Assembly: GCF_900111565.1 (NCBI RefSeq)
Contig: NZ_FOIK01000001.1
Location: forward strand, 124,001-188,000
DNA: 64,000 bases
Direction of reading: 5' to 3'
From: Paenibacillus sp. NFR01
GTDB taxonomy: Bacteria; Bacillota; Bacilli; Paenibacillales; Paenibacillaceae
Positions 8,171 through 16,791 of this stretch are shown here, one piece after another. The position numbers and the translations under genes were made by a program. Positions within the stretch are counted from its first letter, which is position 1. Every line of letters begins with the position of its first letter. A model generated the notes under the pieces. The model was given only the letters and a program-made list of their open reading frames with translations, searched no databases and was not told the DNA's origin.

Positions 8171-9961
8171 TTACTTTATTTTCACCAGAATTCTATAGCC
8201 GAATGGCGGTAATTCCATCTGTACGGTATCACCGGAAGCCGCTGCCGGAGTGTCATCGAGCGCATCCTGCCAGCTTCCCTCCAGTTTTAAGGATAAGGTA
8301 ACCGGCTGCTCCGCCGGATTCATCCAGACGATTAGATGCTCCTGGTCATTGTAGCGTTCATAGATAAAGGCTTTTTCATTGGCGTTGGCTCGGATAAACT
8401 GGAACTCGCCCGTTCTCAGTGCGGGATGGTTCCGGCGGAGAGCAATCAGCTCCCGGTAGCTTGCATGCAGGCCGCGATCCTGTTTCGCTTCGTCCCAGAC
8501 CATGCATTTACGGCAATCCGGGTCGCCTTCACCTTCCAGTCCGATTTCATCGCCATAAAAAATACCCGGCGTTCCCGGAAAGGTAAACAAAAAGGCGGTC
8601 GCCAGCTTCAGCTTCCGCTTGTCCCCGCCCAGCAGCGTAAGCAGGCGCGGGGTATCATGGCTGGCCAGCAGGTTGAACATCACTTCATTGGCCTGCTGCG
8701 GATACCGCATCAGGAGATGCCCGATCTGGGCAGAGAAACTGTCTGCATCGATGGAATCCGAATTCAGGAATTCCAGCAAACGGTCGGACAGCGGATAGTT
8801 CATGACCGAGTCGAACTGGTCGCCCTCCAGCCAGCGCAGCGAGTCGTTCCACACCTCCCCGATAATAAAAGCTTCCGGATGGATGGCCTTGATCCGCTTG
8901 CGGAATTCCCGCCAGAACGCATGGTCGATCTCGTTGGCGACATCCAAGCGCCAGCCGTCCATGCCCACTTCTTTCAGCCAGTATTCGGCGATATCCAGCA
9001 AATACTCGCGCGTTTCCGGATTGGCGGTGTTCAGCTTGGGCATCTGCTCGAAGAAGCCGAATGCGTCGTAGTTGGGTTTTCCTTCCCGCACCTCCACCGG
9101 AAAGCTGTGGATATGAAACCAGTCCGCATACCGCGATTGCTCGCCGTGTTCAATGACATCCTTGAACTGCGGGGAATTCGCGCTGATATGATTGAACACC
9201 GCATCCAGCACAATGCGGATGCCCCGGTCATGCGCCTCTTGCACCAGCCGTTTCAGCAGTTCCAAGTCACCGAAATGCGGGTCGACCTTTTTGTAATCGA
9301 GGGTATCGTATTTATGGTTGGTCGGCGCTTCAAAGATAGGTGTCAGATAAATAGCCGTGATGCCAAGGTCCTCCAGGTAATCCAGTTTATCGATAATGCC
9401 CTGCAAATCGCCGCCGAAGAAATTGTCCACCGTAGGAGCCTCGCCCCATCCGGCCGTATCCTCCGGATCATTGCCCGGATCGCCGTTGGCGAACCGGTCG
9501 GGCATAATCTGATAGAAAACTGCGGATTTGGCCCATTCCGGAGGGGCGAAGAGATCAATTTCATGGACATACGGACGGTCGAAAAAGCCGTTCGGCGCCT
9601 CCGGCGCCTCGTCGTATACACCGGTTTCGGTCAGCCACACGGTCTGCTGTCCCGCATGGAAACGGAAGGCATAGGAAAACCGCCGGTGGTCCGGCACGAC
9701 CCCGGTTTGCCAATAGTCGTAGAATCGTCCGCTCGCCACCTTGCGCATCGGCAGCTCATGATGATAAGACTCCCAATCGTATTTGTCGCCGGTCAGGGCA
9801 ATGACGCGGTCCACTTCGCCTTTTCTGGTGCGGACCCGCAAGTGAATAACCTCTTTGTTATAGAGATAAGCCCAGTTGCTGTGAGGAATGTGCTGCAGGC
9901 ATTCCTGATGGATACATATTGACGACGTCCCTGTTTCAGTAGATTGGCGTTTTGTGATCAT
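8171..9961 (-). CDS. Alpha-glycosidase, neopullulanase/cyclomaltodextrinase type (GH13)
   Basis: Cytoplasmic alpha-amylase-family enzyme of 596 residues that should hydrolyse cyclodextrins, pullulan-type or short malto-oligosaccharides. It has an N-terminal CBM34-like beta domain (about 1-125), a GH13 barrel (about 135-510) and a C-terminal beta domain. Conserved regions are visible: DAVFNH, GWRLDVANE (nucleophile near D339), IIGEVW (acid/base near E368) and ASHDTPR (near D434). PDRFANGDP is typical of the GH13_20 subfamily. There is no signal peptide. GGAGG sits seven bases before the ATG. The exact preference (neopullulanase, maltogenic amylase or cyclomaltodextrinase) is not decidable from sequence alone. 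Confidence 0.9.
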   Translation of the reverse strand: MITKRQSTETGTSSICIHQECLQHIPHSNWAYLYNKEVIHLRVRTRKGEVDRVIALTGDKYDWESYHHELPMRKVASGRFYDYWQTGVVPDHRRFSYAFRFHAGQQTVWLTETGVYDEAPEAPNGFFDRPYVHEIDLFAPPEWAKSAVFYQIMPDRFANGDPGNDPEDTAGWGEAPTVDNFFGGDLQGIIDKLDYLEDLGITAIYLTPIFEAPTNHKYDTLDYKKVDPHFGDLELLKRLVQEAHDRGIRIVLDAVFNHISANSPQFKDVIEHGEQSRYADWFHIHSFPVEVREGKPNYDAFGFFEQMPKLNTANPETREYLLDIAEYWLKEVGMDGWRLDVANEIDHAFWREFRKRIKAIHPEAFIIGEVWNDSLRWLEGDQFDSVMNYPLSDRLLEFLNSDSIDADSFSAQIGHLLMRYPQQANEVMFNLLASHDTPRLLTLLGGDKRKLKLATAFLFTFPGTPGIFYGDEIGLEGEGDPDCRKCMVWDEAKQDRGLHASYRELIALRRNHPALRTGEFQFIRANANEKAFIYERYNDQEHLIVWMNPAEQPVTLSLKLEGSWQDALDDTPAAASGDTVQMELPPFGYRILVKIK

Positions 9962-10129
9962 CTGTGGCCTCCATCAAAAATGAATTCTGGTTGCACTAAT
10001 GTATATAAACGGGTTTGATTGGAAAATAAACAAGGACTCCGTGAAATTTAAGAAGCAATGGGCGGCTTTGAGGGCGTCAGAGAATATATTCTGCCCGAAA
10101 TTCTTATCTATCATATACCTTACATGCAG

Positions 10130-10173
10130 AAAAAGCGGCGAAGCCGCCCAATCGGGCAGCATCGCCGCTTTTT
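10130..10173 (-). terminator. Terminator of the FMN reductase gene
   Basis: AAAAAGCGGCGA pairs with TCGCCGCTTTTT around an inner GCCGCCC/GGGCAGC stem. On the minus strand it directly follows the reductase stop codon and ends in a U run. Confidence 0.85.
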
Positions 10174-10183
10174 GTTCTATAGA

Positions 10184-10744
10184 TTACAGTGGAGCTACCG
10201 TTCCGGTTCGCAGTGTCTTCAAGGCGCCGCTCCAGGCGAGCACCTGATCCAGCATGGCATTGACGTTTGCCTTATGCAGGTCGGCCGGCTTGAAGACCGA
10301 GCCGTTCTCGAAGTCGGTGAACAAAGACAGCAGCGGATGTACGCGCACGTCGGCGACTTGCAGCTCGCCCAGAATGCCGCGCAGATGTTCGGCAGCGCGC
10401 GCGCCGCCGGCGGAGCCGTAGCTGACAATCCCGGCCGCCTTGTTATTCCATTCGTCGCGGGCCGAATCCAGCGCATTTTTCAAAGCGCCTGTAATGCTGT
10501 GGTTATACTCCTGCACGATAAACACAAAACCGTCCAGTTGGGCCAGCTTACCTGTCCAGGCGGCTAGCTGTTCCGATGCGTCCGTCTCCCCGAACAGGGG
10601 CAGTTTAAAGTCGGCGATGTCCACGATTTCGTAGTTGGCGTCTCCGCGTTCTTCCGCAATTCCTTTAACCCATTCTCCGACCTGCGGACTGTTGCGTCCC
10701 ACGCGCGTGCTTCCCAAGATAATTCCAATGTTCAAGTTAGCCAT
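10184..10744 (-). CDS. NAD(P)H-dependent FMN reductase / quinone-azo reductase
   Basis: Flavodoxin-like NADPH-dependent FMN reductase, 186 residues. It probably reduces quinones, azo compounds or flavin in the cytoplasm. The FMN phosphate loop is the N-terminal GSTRVGRNSPQVG, and the isoalloxazine-contact motif is VQEYNHSITGALKNALD, with SYGSAGGARAAEHLR in the last third; these are the family hallmarks. AGGAGG is correctly placed before the ATG. It is a single-gene unit with its own terminator. A 17-bp perfect palindrome overlaps its promoter, so a repressor of the MarR or HxlR (DUF24) kind sensing electrophiles is plausible. No such regulator gene lies next to it. Confidence 0.88.
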   Translation of the reverse strand: MANLNIGIILGSTRVGRNSPQVGEWVKGIAEERGDANYEIVDIADFKLPLFGETDASEQLAAWTGKLAQLDGFVFIVQEYNHSITGALKNALDSARDEWNNKAAGIVSYGSAGGARAAEHLRGILGELQVADVRVHPLLSLFTDFENGSVFKPADLHKANVNAMLDQVLAWSGALKTLRTGTVAPL

Positions 10745-10803
10745 TTGAGTTCCTCCTGAGTGAATGTTTTGGTTTACGGTGTGGATTCATATCTGTGATA
10801 TTT

Positions 10804-10832
10804 ACTATAGCATATTACTTTTATAAAGTAAA
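10804..10832 (-). promoter_or_regulatory. Promoter and operator of the FMN reductase gene
   Basis: On the minus strand there is a -35 TTTACT (10832-10827), a 17-base spacer and an extended -10 TGcTATAGT (TATAGT at 10809-10804). A perfect 7-3-7 palindrome, TTACTTT-TAT-AAAGTAA at 10815-10831, covers the -35 and the spacer. Binding there would block RNA polymerase. Confidence 0.65.
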
Positions 10833-10963
10833 TATTATTAAGAAACCGGACATGTATTTATTTTTGCACAAAGAGATAGAAATTATAAACAAACTGTTCT
10901 AGAATAAAATGTGATGAAATCGAATACATTGGCTTTTACGGCTTGGAAAGGAGCAAAATAGAG

Positions 10964-11986
10964 ATGAAAGTATTGTTTATCGGAGGAACCGGACTGATCA
11001 GCGAGGCGGTGTCCAAGCTTGCGATTGAACGGGGCATCGAGTTGTACCTGTTTAACCGCGGACAGAGGGATGAGCTTGTTCCGGCCGGAGCGAAAGTGAT
11101 TCAAGGCGATATCCGTAAGCCGGAGGAAGCAGCCGCGGCGCTGAAAGGGCATGAGTTTGATGTGGTTGTCGACTGGATTGCGTTTACCCCGGAGCATGTG
11201 AAGACGGATCTGGAGCTTTTTACCGGAAAAACGAAGCAGTACATATTTATCAGCTCCGCTTCTGCGTACCAGAAGCCGCTGCAGCATTATGTAGTTACGG
11301 AAGACACACCTGTTGTGAACCCGTACTGGCAATATTCTCGCGACAAAATCGCCTGCGAAGAGCTGCTGATGGAGGCTTACCATAACAGCGGGTTCCCGAC
11401 AACCATTGTCCGCCCTTCGCATACGTACGGCAATACGGCGATTCCGGCCGGCCTCACCAGCTGGGCGCATCCTTGGTCCATGATTGAACGCATCCGCAAA
11501 GGCCAGCCGATTGTCATTCACGGCGACGGCACTTCCCTGTGGACGCTGACCCATAATACCGATTTCGCCAAAGGTTTTGTCGGTCTGCTCGGTCTTGAGG
11601 CAGCAATCGGCGAAGCGATCCATATCACCTCGGATGAGGTGCTGAGCTGGAACCAGATTTATGCCGCCATTGGACAAGCCGCAGGCAATGAACCGAAGGT
11701 GGTGCATATGTCCACCGATTTTATTGCCGCACATGCACCGGCGGGTCTAGCTGACGGACTGATCGGCGACCAGGCGGTCAGCATCGTATTCGACAACAGC
11801 AAGATCAAACGGCTGGTTCCCGATTTCGAAGCCACCGTTCCTTTTGCGGAAGGCATCAAGCAAGCGGTAGCATGGTTTGAAAAACATCCCGAGCGCTGCA
11901 CCGTCGACCCTGATTGGTACAAGCTGCTGGATACGTTGATCCAGAAACATGGCACCAGCGCCAAACTGCTTTCCTATTACGTGTAA
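10964..11986 (+). CDS. NAD-dependent epimerase/dehydratase-like protein (atypical SDR)
   Basis: Extended short-chain dehydrogenase-like protein of 340 residues. The Rossmann glycine motif is at the extreme N-terminus (KVLFIGGTGLIS). The catalytic Tyr-Lys pair is not in a standard YxxxK: YWQYSRDKIACEELL gives YSRDK in the usual place, so activity is possible. It resembles the atypical SDR group that includes RNA-binding and epimerase-like members. AAAGGAG precedes the ATG at 10964; the frame is open seven codons further upstream through a TTG that overlaps the SD and was not used. Substrate unknown. Confidence 0.8.
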   Translation: MKVLFIGGTGLISEAVSKLAIERGIELYLFNRGQRDELVPAGAKVIQGDIRKPEEAAAALKGHEFDVVVDWIAFTPEHVKTDLELFTGKTKQYIFISSASAYQKPLQHYVVTEDTPVVNPYWQYSRDKIACEELLMEAYHNSGFPTTIVRPSHTYGNTAIPAGLTSWAHPWSMIERIRKGQPIVIHGDGTSLWTLTHNTDFAKGFVGLLGLEAAIGEAIHITSDEVLSWNQIYAAIGQAAGNEPKVVHMSTDFIAAHAPAGLADGLIGDQAVSIVFDNSKIKRLVPDFEATVPFAEGIKQAVAWFEKHPERCTVDPDWYKLLDTLIQKHGTSAKLLSYYV

Positions 11987-12007
11987 CGGCGGTAGCCGGT
12001 TTTGATG

Positions 12008-12046
12008 AAACGCTCCAAGCCCATTGCGGCTTCGGGGCGTTTTTTG
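12008..12046 (+). terminator. Terminator after the SDR gene
   Basis: AAACGC and AAGCC pair with GGCTT and GGCGTTT around a CATTGC loop region, followed by T6. It lies 22 bases after the stop codon. Confidence 0.75.
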
Positions 12047-12247
12047 TGGTTGGGCGAATGCCCCATTCCTAGGCGTATGCGTGCAGGCTGCGAACTAATC
12101 AATCTAACCTCCATTCCTATTGTTTCCGTCCGCAGCCAATGGACTAACAAGCCCGCGCCGCTTTTCCCAGTCTCAAGGACATGGCATGATTGGACGATTG
12201 CTGAATATACTCTCACTACCGAAAACCCATTTGAAGGAGTCCTGGCC

Positions 12248-12937
12248 ATGCCGACACATCCGTATGTTTCCCGTTATTTTGTCCGCTCCGATGCCCGCCG
12301 CGACAAGCTCGTGTATGAGCTGCCCGATTCCTGGTGGAGCCGCCCTTACGAATATGAATGGTGCACCCACTTCACCTCGCCCCATGATACGGTGCTGGAC
12401 GCAGCCTGCGGCATCGCGCAGCCGCTTAAATTTCATCTTGCTGCGGTCAGCGACGAAACCTTCGCTTGCGACATTGATGCGCGGATTGTAACGACGGATT
12501 ATATTCTCCGCGATGTTTATGAACAAGTCGGGCCGGAGGCTGCCGGGCAAATTTCCGAAGAGGTTTTGGCGAAGCTGCAGCTGTCCCAAGCCGACCTGAT
12601 CCGGCTGCCGTATGTGGATGAAAGCTTTGATACGATATTCTGCATTGCGGTTCTGGAGCACCTCCCGATTCAAGACCTGGCGCCTGCGGTTAAGGAATTT
12701 TACCGGACGCTAAACAGTGAAGGACTGCTGGTGCTGACGTTTGCGAGTCCGCCAGTCGCTTTGCCGCTGGTGAACGAAGTGCTGCTGGCGGCGGGGTTCC
12801 GCTATTGGGGCGAGACGGACTTTAGCCTACCGGCCGATGCCCTTTGTCCGCCTGACGGGGAGCGCGTTTATTGCTTCCGCGCCGTGCTCCGCAAGGTGCC
12901 GGTCAGCCACAATCGCGAAACAATGCAGGGTCTTTAG
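12248..12937 (+). CDS. Class I SAM-dependent methyltransferase
   Basis: Methyltransferase of 229 residues. Motif I is VLDAACGIAQPLKFHL (SAM-binding, near residue 55), followed by an acidic ACDID for the ribose hydroxyls, ADLIRLPYVDESFDTIFCIAVLEHL as motifs II/III, and a post-motif LLVLTF strand. The frame is open far upstream, but that part runs through a terminator hairpin. GAAGGAG eight bases before the ATG at 12248 fixes the start. The substrate is not apparent; the fold resembles the UbiE-type methyltransferases with small substrates. Confidence 0.82.
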   Translation: MPTHPYVSRYFVRSDARRDKLVYELPDSWWSRPYEYEWCTHFTSPHDTVLDAACGIAQPLKFHLAAVSDETFACDIDARIVTTDYILRDVYEQVGPEAAGQISEEVLAKLQLSQADLIRLPYVDESFDTIFCIAVLEHLPIQDLAPAVKEFYRTLNSEGLLVLTFASPPVALPLVNEVLLAAGFRYWGETDFSLPADALCPPDGERVYCFRAVLRKVPVSHNRETMQGL

Positions 12938-13005
12938 TCCTTTGTACCGTCCAGCTTATTCCTTTATAGTAGGGAGATATCATTTCAGTTAAGGGAGCAT
13001 ATAAG

Positions 13006-14052
13006 TTGTATAAAATCGCAGCTTTGTTCATTGTATTCTTTCTTCTAATGCCCGGAGAAGGATGGTCCGCGAGCAGTGCTCCGGCATCCGCTCAAACGGC
13101 CGCCGCGGATACGGTCACGCTGGCGTTTGCCGGCGACATTCTGCTTGACGGCTTTGTCGGGGAGCAAATCGACAAATACGGGGTTAATTTTCCTTTTGCC
13201 AAAGTAGCACCCGTCCTGAAAAAAGCCGATCTTGCATTCGCCAATCTGGAGACGCCGGTGTCCCTGAAAGGGGAGCCCGCGGTGAAAAGCTTTGTGTTCC
13301 GCTCCAAACCGGCAACGCTTGGCGGCTTGGTCTATGCCGGGATTGACGGCGTAACGCTGGCTAACAACCACATTCTTGATTATGGGCCGGCCGCCATGCT
13401 CGACACGCTCGATTATCTAGATCAGTACAAAATCGGCCATACCGGCGCGGGCAGGAACAGTACGGCAGCCTTTAAGCCGTTCGTACGCACAATCAAAGGC
13501 AAAACCATTTCGATTATCGGCGCGAGCCGCGTCCTGTCCGGGCCATCGTGGCATGCCGGGCCGAACCATGCCGGGGCTGCCCAGGCGTACACCGCCGAGC
13601 CGCTGGTGAGCGCCGTCAAACAAGCGGCTGAAACGAGCGACTACACCATTGTCTATCTGCACTGGAACCAGGAGTTCAAGGATTACCCGGAAAAGGATTC
13701 GCGGACGCTGGCGAAGAAACTGATCGACAGCGGCGCCGACTTGGTCCTTGGCGCGCATAGCCACTGCCTGATGGGCATCGAATACTACAAGCATAAGCCG
13801 ATCTATTATTCGCTGGGCAACTTTGTGTTCAACCGCTCGACGCGCGGCGGAGACAAAACCTTGCATTCCATGCTGCTTCATATCAATCTCACCGCCTCCG
13901 GCGTCACCGCGAAGATTACCCCGGTCAAAATCGCCGGCGGCCAGCCGAATTTCATGAATGCGGCCTATAACAAAGGGACGATTGCCACTTTGAACAAACT
14001 GTCGTTCAACGCCAAGGTTGCCGCCGACGGCACGGTCAGCGAGAAGATGTAG
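13006..14052 (+). CDS. CapA family protein (poly-gamma-glutamate capsule-type, secreted)
   Basis: Exported protein of 348 residues with a cleavable signal peptide (hydrophobic LFIVFFLLM, then ASSAPASA). A CapA domain of the metallophosphatase-like fold follows. Conserved segments are LAFAGDILLDG, FANLETPVS, TLANNHILDYG, YLHWNQEF and GAHSHCLMGIEYY followed by YSLGNFVF. In B. subtilis the family member CapA/PgsA takes part in poly-gamma-glutamate production, but here no pgsB or pgsC is adjacent, so the substrate is unknown. The start is TTG, behind AAGGGAG at suitable spacing. Nothing in the next 800 bases is coding. Confidence 0.87.
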   Translation: MYKIAALFIVFFLLMPGEGWSASSAPASAQTAAADTVTLAFAGDILLDGFVGEQIDKYGVNFPFAKVAPVLKKADLAFANLETPVSLKGEPAVKSFVFRSKPATLGGLVYAGIDGVTLANNHILDYGPAAMLDTLDYLDQYKIGHTGAGRNSTAAFKPFVRTIKGKTISIIGASRVLSGPSWHAGPNHAGAAQAYTAEPLVSAVKQAAETSDYTIVYLHWNQEFKDYPEKDSRTLAKKLIDSGADLVLGAHSHCLMGIEYYKHKPIYYSLGNFVFNRSTRGGDKTLHSMLLHINLTASGVTAKITPVKIAGGQPNFMNAAYNKGTIATLNKLSFNAKVAADGTVSEKM

Positions 14053-14258
14053 GGTTGTGAGCGTTAAGAGTGATGCGAAACCCGAGGGCGAGAATTGAGA
14101 GGCGAGAAGCGTGGAGTCTGCGGGGTGTGGGCAAATCCGGCTGGTCGGCGTGGAATGGGATTTGAGAAACGATGGGGCTCTGGACTTACATTATAGTTTT
14201 GGCGGGTGCTCGCTGGGAGTGTTGACGGTTAGGGTACTGTTGCGCGGCCTTTATTGGC

Positions 14259-14440
14259 TAACGGACCGGAGCGCCATTATTGGGGGTAACCATAGTATTT
14301 CCGTCGCTAACGGACACCAGCGCCGTTATTCTATTATTTTGAGCGGGAAATTCGCTCTTTCAGCAACAATAACGGCGCTGAGGTCCGTTAATTTGGGAAA
14401 TGATTTGTTTTTTCGGAAATAAGGTCTCTCAGGTCCGTTA
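14259..14440. repeat. Dispersed 182-bp intergenic element, copy 1
   Basis: Four related 23-base imperfect palindromes of the form TAACGGAC...GCCGTTATT start at 14259 and 14308 (plus orientation) and at 14368 and 14418 (inverted). The unit is 182 bases long. A second copy with the same length and nearly the same internal offsets (0, 49/50, 109, 159) lies at 27880-28061. Both copies share a GGGAAAT(A/G)ATTTGTT segment between the last two palindromes. It sits in an 820-base gap without genes, between capA and the ABC permeases. Confidence 0.85.
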
Positions 14441-14618
14441 GCAACAGAACCAAGTAACCTGCTCCATGTGATTGCCGGGCTGGCCTTTATCGGTACGGCC
14501 TTGTTAAGGAAGGTAGCATTAGAGTGCGGCCGTCTGGTCGCTGTCTGATGGAGCTGATATGTAGTGAAGTGATAGGTTTGTACTTGTTGTGCAGTATCGG
14601 CTTGGATTGTTGATTATG

Positions 14619-14666
14619 TTGGTTTGTTGGTTTGTTGGTTTGTTGGTTTGGTGGTTTGGTGGTTTG
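14619..14666. repeat. 8-bp tandem repeat, six units
   Basis: Four TTGGTTTG units followed by two GTGGTTTG units, in phase. Strand-asymmetric G/T-rich DNA in the same gene-free gap; probably a slippage-generated microsatellite. Confidence 0.85.
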
Positions 14667-14815
14667 ATGTTGATCGGTTTGTAAGCTTGTTGTTTTGCAG
14701 TTGTTGTGCAGTTTTTGATTTGTTGAAATTGCCGTGCTTAGAGCAGCGGAGCGTCCACCAGATGAGCCCAAATAATTCTCAGCACGCTTCAAGCATAATC
14801 TCAGCGCCAAACAGC

Positions 14816-14854
14816 AAAGCCGCCCCCAGCCATAACGGCTGGAGGCGGCTTTTT
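14816..14854 (-). terminator. Terminator of the ABC permease operon
   Basis: Sixteen-base arms AAAGCCGCC...CAGCC and GGCTG...GGCGGCTTT with a five-base loop. T5 follows on the plus strand and only TTT on the minus strand. It stands 21 bases beyond the permease stop codon. Confidence 0.75.
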
Positions 14855-14874
14855 CATGTGATACATTGACCCGA

Positions 14875-15708
14875 TCAGCCCTTGACGGCCCCGGCGACAA
14901 CGCCTTTCACGATGTATTTTTGCAGGAAGATAAACACGATGATGGAAGGCAGCACGGCCATAACCATGGCGGTCATTGCATATTGCCAGTCCGAGGTGTA
15001 CTGTCCGACGAACGTGTACGCGGCCAGCGTCAGCGTCTTCGTGTCCGGCGAGCCGTTCACCATGAGCAGTGGGAGCAGGAAGTCATTCCAGATCCACATC
15101 ACGTCGATGATGATGATCGTCGTAGTGACCGACTTCAGCAGCGGGAAGATGACGCTGAAGAACAGGCGGAAGCCGGAGGCGCCGTCAATCGTGGCACTTT
15201 CGTCAATTTCAAGCGGAATGCCTTTCACGAACCCGTGATAGATGAAGACCGCGAGCGGAGCGCCGAAACCCCAATACAACAGGCCCAGACCCCAGGTGCT
15301 TTCCGACAGGTGAAGGTTTTTGGCCGTTTGCAGCACCGTCAGCATGATCGACTGGAACGGAATCAGCATCGGCATAATGCAGATGAAGTAGATAATTCCG
15401 CTGATTCTCCATTTCGTCCGTGCCAGCTTATAAGCTGCGATGGAAGAAACGAAGACGATCCCGAGCAAACCGAGGCCGGTAATAATGAAGTTGTTCAGGA
15501 ACAGCCGCGGATAGTTGATGAATTTCCATACATACGAGTAGTTGTCGAACGTCAGGTGCTTCGGCAGCGCGATGACGTCGGTCATGACTTCACTGAAATT
15601 TTTCAGCGAGTTGATAATCGTCAGGAACAGCGGATACAGGAAGAGCAGGGAGAGGAGGACGAGTACCACCTCAAGAACGATTCGTCCAGCTTTGTTGTTT
15701 GTATGCAT
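14875..15708 (-). CDS. Carbohydrate ABC transporter permease (MalG/MsmG type)
   Basis: Second membrane component of a carbohydrate ABC importer, 277 residues with six predicted helices. The EAA loop that contacts the ATPase is GIPLEIDESATIDGASGFRLFFSVIFPLLKS, with the canonical DGA-x5-F spacing. Its ATG shares one base with the stop codon of the upstream permease (TAATG), indicating translational coupling. There is no ATP-binding subunit in the locus, as is usual for Bacillales transporters that borrow a shared MsmX-like ATPase. Sugar specificity is inferred from the neighbouring alpha-galactosidase. Confidence 0.9.
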   Translation of the reverse strand: MHTNNKAGRIVLEVVLVLLSLLFLYPLFLTIINSLKNFSEVMTDVIALPKHLTFDNYSYVWKFINYPRLFLNNFIITGLGLLGIVFVSSIAAYKLARTKWRISGIIYFICIMPMLIPFQSIMLTVLQTAKNLHLSESTWGLGLLYWGFGAPLAVFIYHGFVKGIPLEIDESATIDGASGFRLFFSVIFPLLKSVTTTIIIIDVMWIWNDFLLPLLMVNGSPDTKTLTLAAYTFVGQYTSDWQYAMTAMVMAVLPSIIVFIFLQKYIVKGVVAGAVKG

Positions 15709-16598
15709 TATGCCTCCACCTCTCTCCGTTTGAAGAACGTAAGTTGAATGACCGTAACGACCAGTACTGCAACGAACAGGATTAACGCCTTGGCTGTACC
15801 GTAGCCGTACAGATTGTTCTGGAAGGTGTCGCGGTAAATGTCATAGGCGATACTGTACGTCGTTCCGCCAGGACCGCCGCCGGTAAGCGACAGGATGACG
15901 TCGAAGACCTTGATCGAGTTGGTCAGCGCCATAAACACCGAGATCGTGATCGAAGGTGCAAGCAGCGGCAGCGTAATGCTGAAGAAGCGGCGGATAGCGC
16001 CTGCGCCGTCGACGGTAGCGGCTTCCTTCAAATCATCCGGAATGGACTGGAGACCGGCGATGTAGATAACCAGGTAAAAACCGATGGACTGCCAGATCGA
16101 AACCCCTAGAATAGAGATAAAAGCGAGGCCCGGCGTTCCCAGCCAGCTTAATCCGAAGATCGCCCAGCCGGTGCTGTCGCCCAGCGAGTTAAAGCCTTGC
16201 ATGAAGATGAACTTCCAGATAAAGCCGACGATAACCAAGCTGAGGATATACGGGATAAAGAATGCGGCTCTCAGCCACGTGGTCGATTTCAGCTTCATAT
16301 CGAGCAGCACGGCGAGCAGGATCGCCAGCACGTTGACAATGATGATGTAGAGAATCGCATATTTGATCGTGAACCATGCGGAGCTTGAAAAATTGCTGTC
16401 GCCCGTAAAGATCTGCTTGAAGTTATCCAGGCCGATGAATTTGGGATGCTTGGAAATCCCGTTCCATTTCATCATGGAATAACGGATGGTCATGGCAAAC
16501 GGAATATAGAATGCCACGGCGACACAGATCAGAACCGGGAGGGTGAAAATCCCGAACTCCAGTTTATCGCGCAAATTTCTGCCGACTGATTTAAACAT
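15708..16598 (-). CDS. Carbohydrate ABC transporter permease (MalF/MsmF type)
   Basis: First membrane subunit of the same importer, 296 residues and six predicted helices. The N-terminal segment TLPVLICVAVAFYIPFAMTIRYSMMKW and the EAA loop IPDDLKEAATVDGAGAIRRFFSITLPLL are typical of family CUT1. GAGGTG lies five bases before the ATG. The gene is divergent from the sensor kinase. The intergenic region carries motifs shared with the upstream region of the solute-binding gene. Confidence 0.9.
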   Translation of the reverse strand: MFKSVGRNLRDKLEFGIFTLPVLICVAVAFYIPFAMTIRYSMMKWNGISKHPKFIGLDNFKQIFTGDSNFSSSAWFTIKYAILYIIIVNVLAILLAVLLDMKLKSTTWLRAAFFIPYILSLVIVGFIWKFIFMQGFNSLGDSTGWAIFGLSWLGTPGLAFISILGVSIWQSIGFYLVIYIAGLQSIPDDLKEAATVDGAGAIRRFFSITLPLLAPSITISVFMALTNSIKVFDVILSLTGGGPGGTTYSIAYDIYRDTFQNNLYGYGTAKALILFVAVLVVTVIQLTFFKRREVEA

Positions 16599-16711
16599 AG
16601 CTGCACCTCATTTTAATTGATAGAGTGGGAGTCTTGGCCAAGCTTGCCACACATAACCATTCCGGTTAGTCTATATTGTGTATTATAGGGCAGCCCGATA
16701 TACTCATGAAT

Positions 16712-16763
16712 GGATTTAAGAGTACAGTTAAGGGTAAAAAGGTGAACTGAACTTTTTCACCCC
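16712..16763. promoter_or_regulatory. Putative response-regulator boxes between permease and kinase genes
   Basis: GGGTAAAAAG (16732-16741) and CTTTTTCACCCC (16752-16763) form an imperfect inverted pair, with a weaker GGATTTAAGAG at 16712-16722. Read on the permease strand the core is CTTTTTACCC, almost identical to CTTTTTTACCC upstream of the binding-protein gene at 20305. Binding by the YesN-like regulator is inferred. Confidence 0.4.
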
Positions 16764-16791
16764 GCTAAGGCTGCCAAAGGAGCTGAAGAAC

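Noticed and set aside
8336-9922. Plus-strand frame of 528 codons opposite the GH13 gene
   Set aside because: Antisense shadow of an enzyme whose four catalytic regions are intact on the other strand.
14111-14422. Open frame of 103 codons in the gap after capA
   Set aside because: It runs straight through the 182-bp repeat, has no ribosome site, and its protein has no resemblance to the same region of the second repeat copy.
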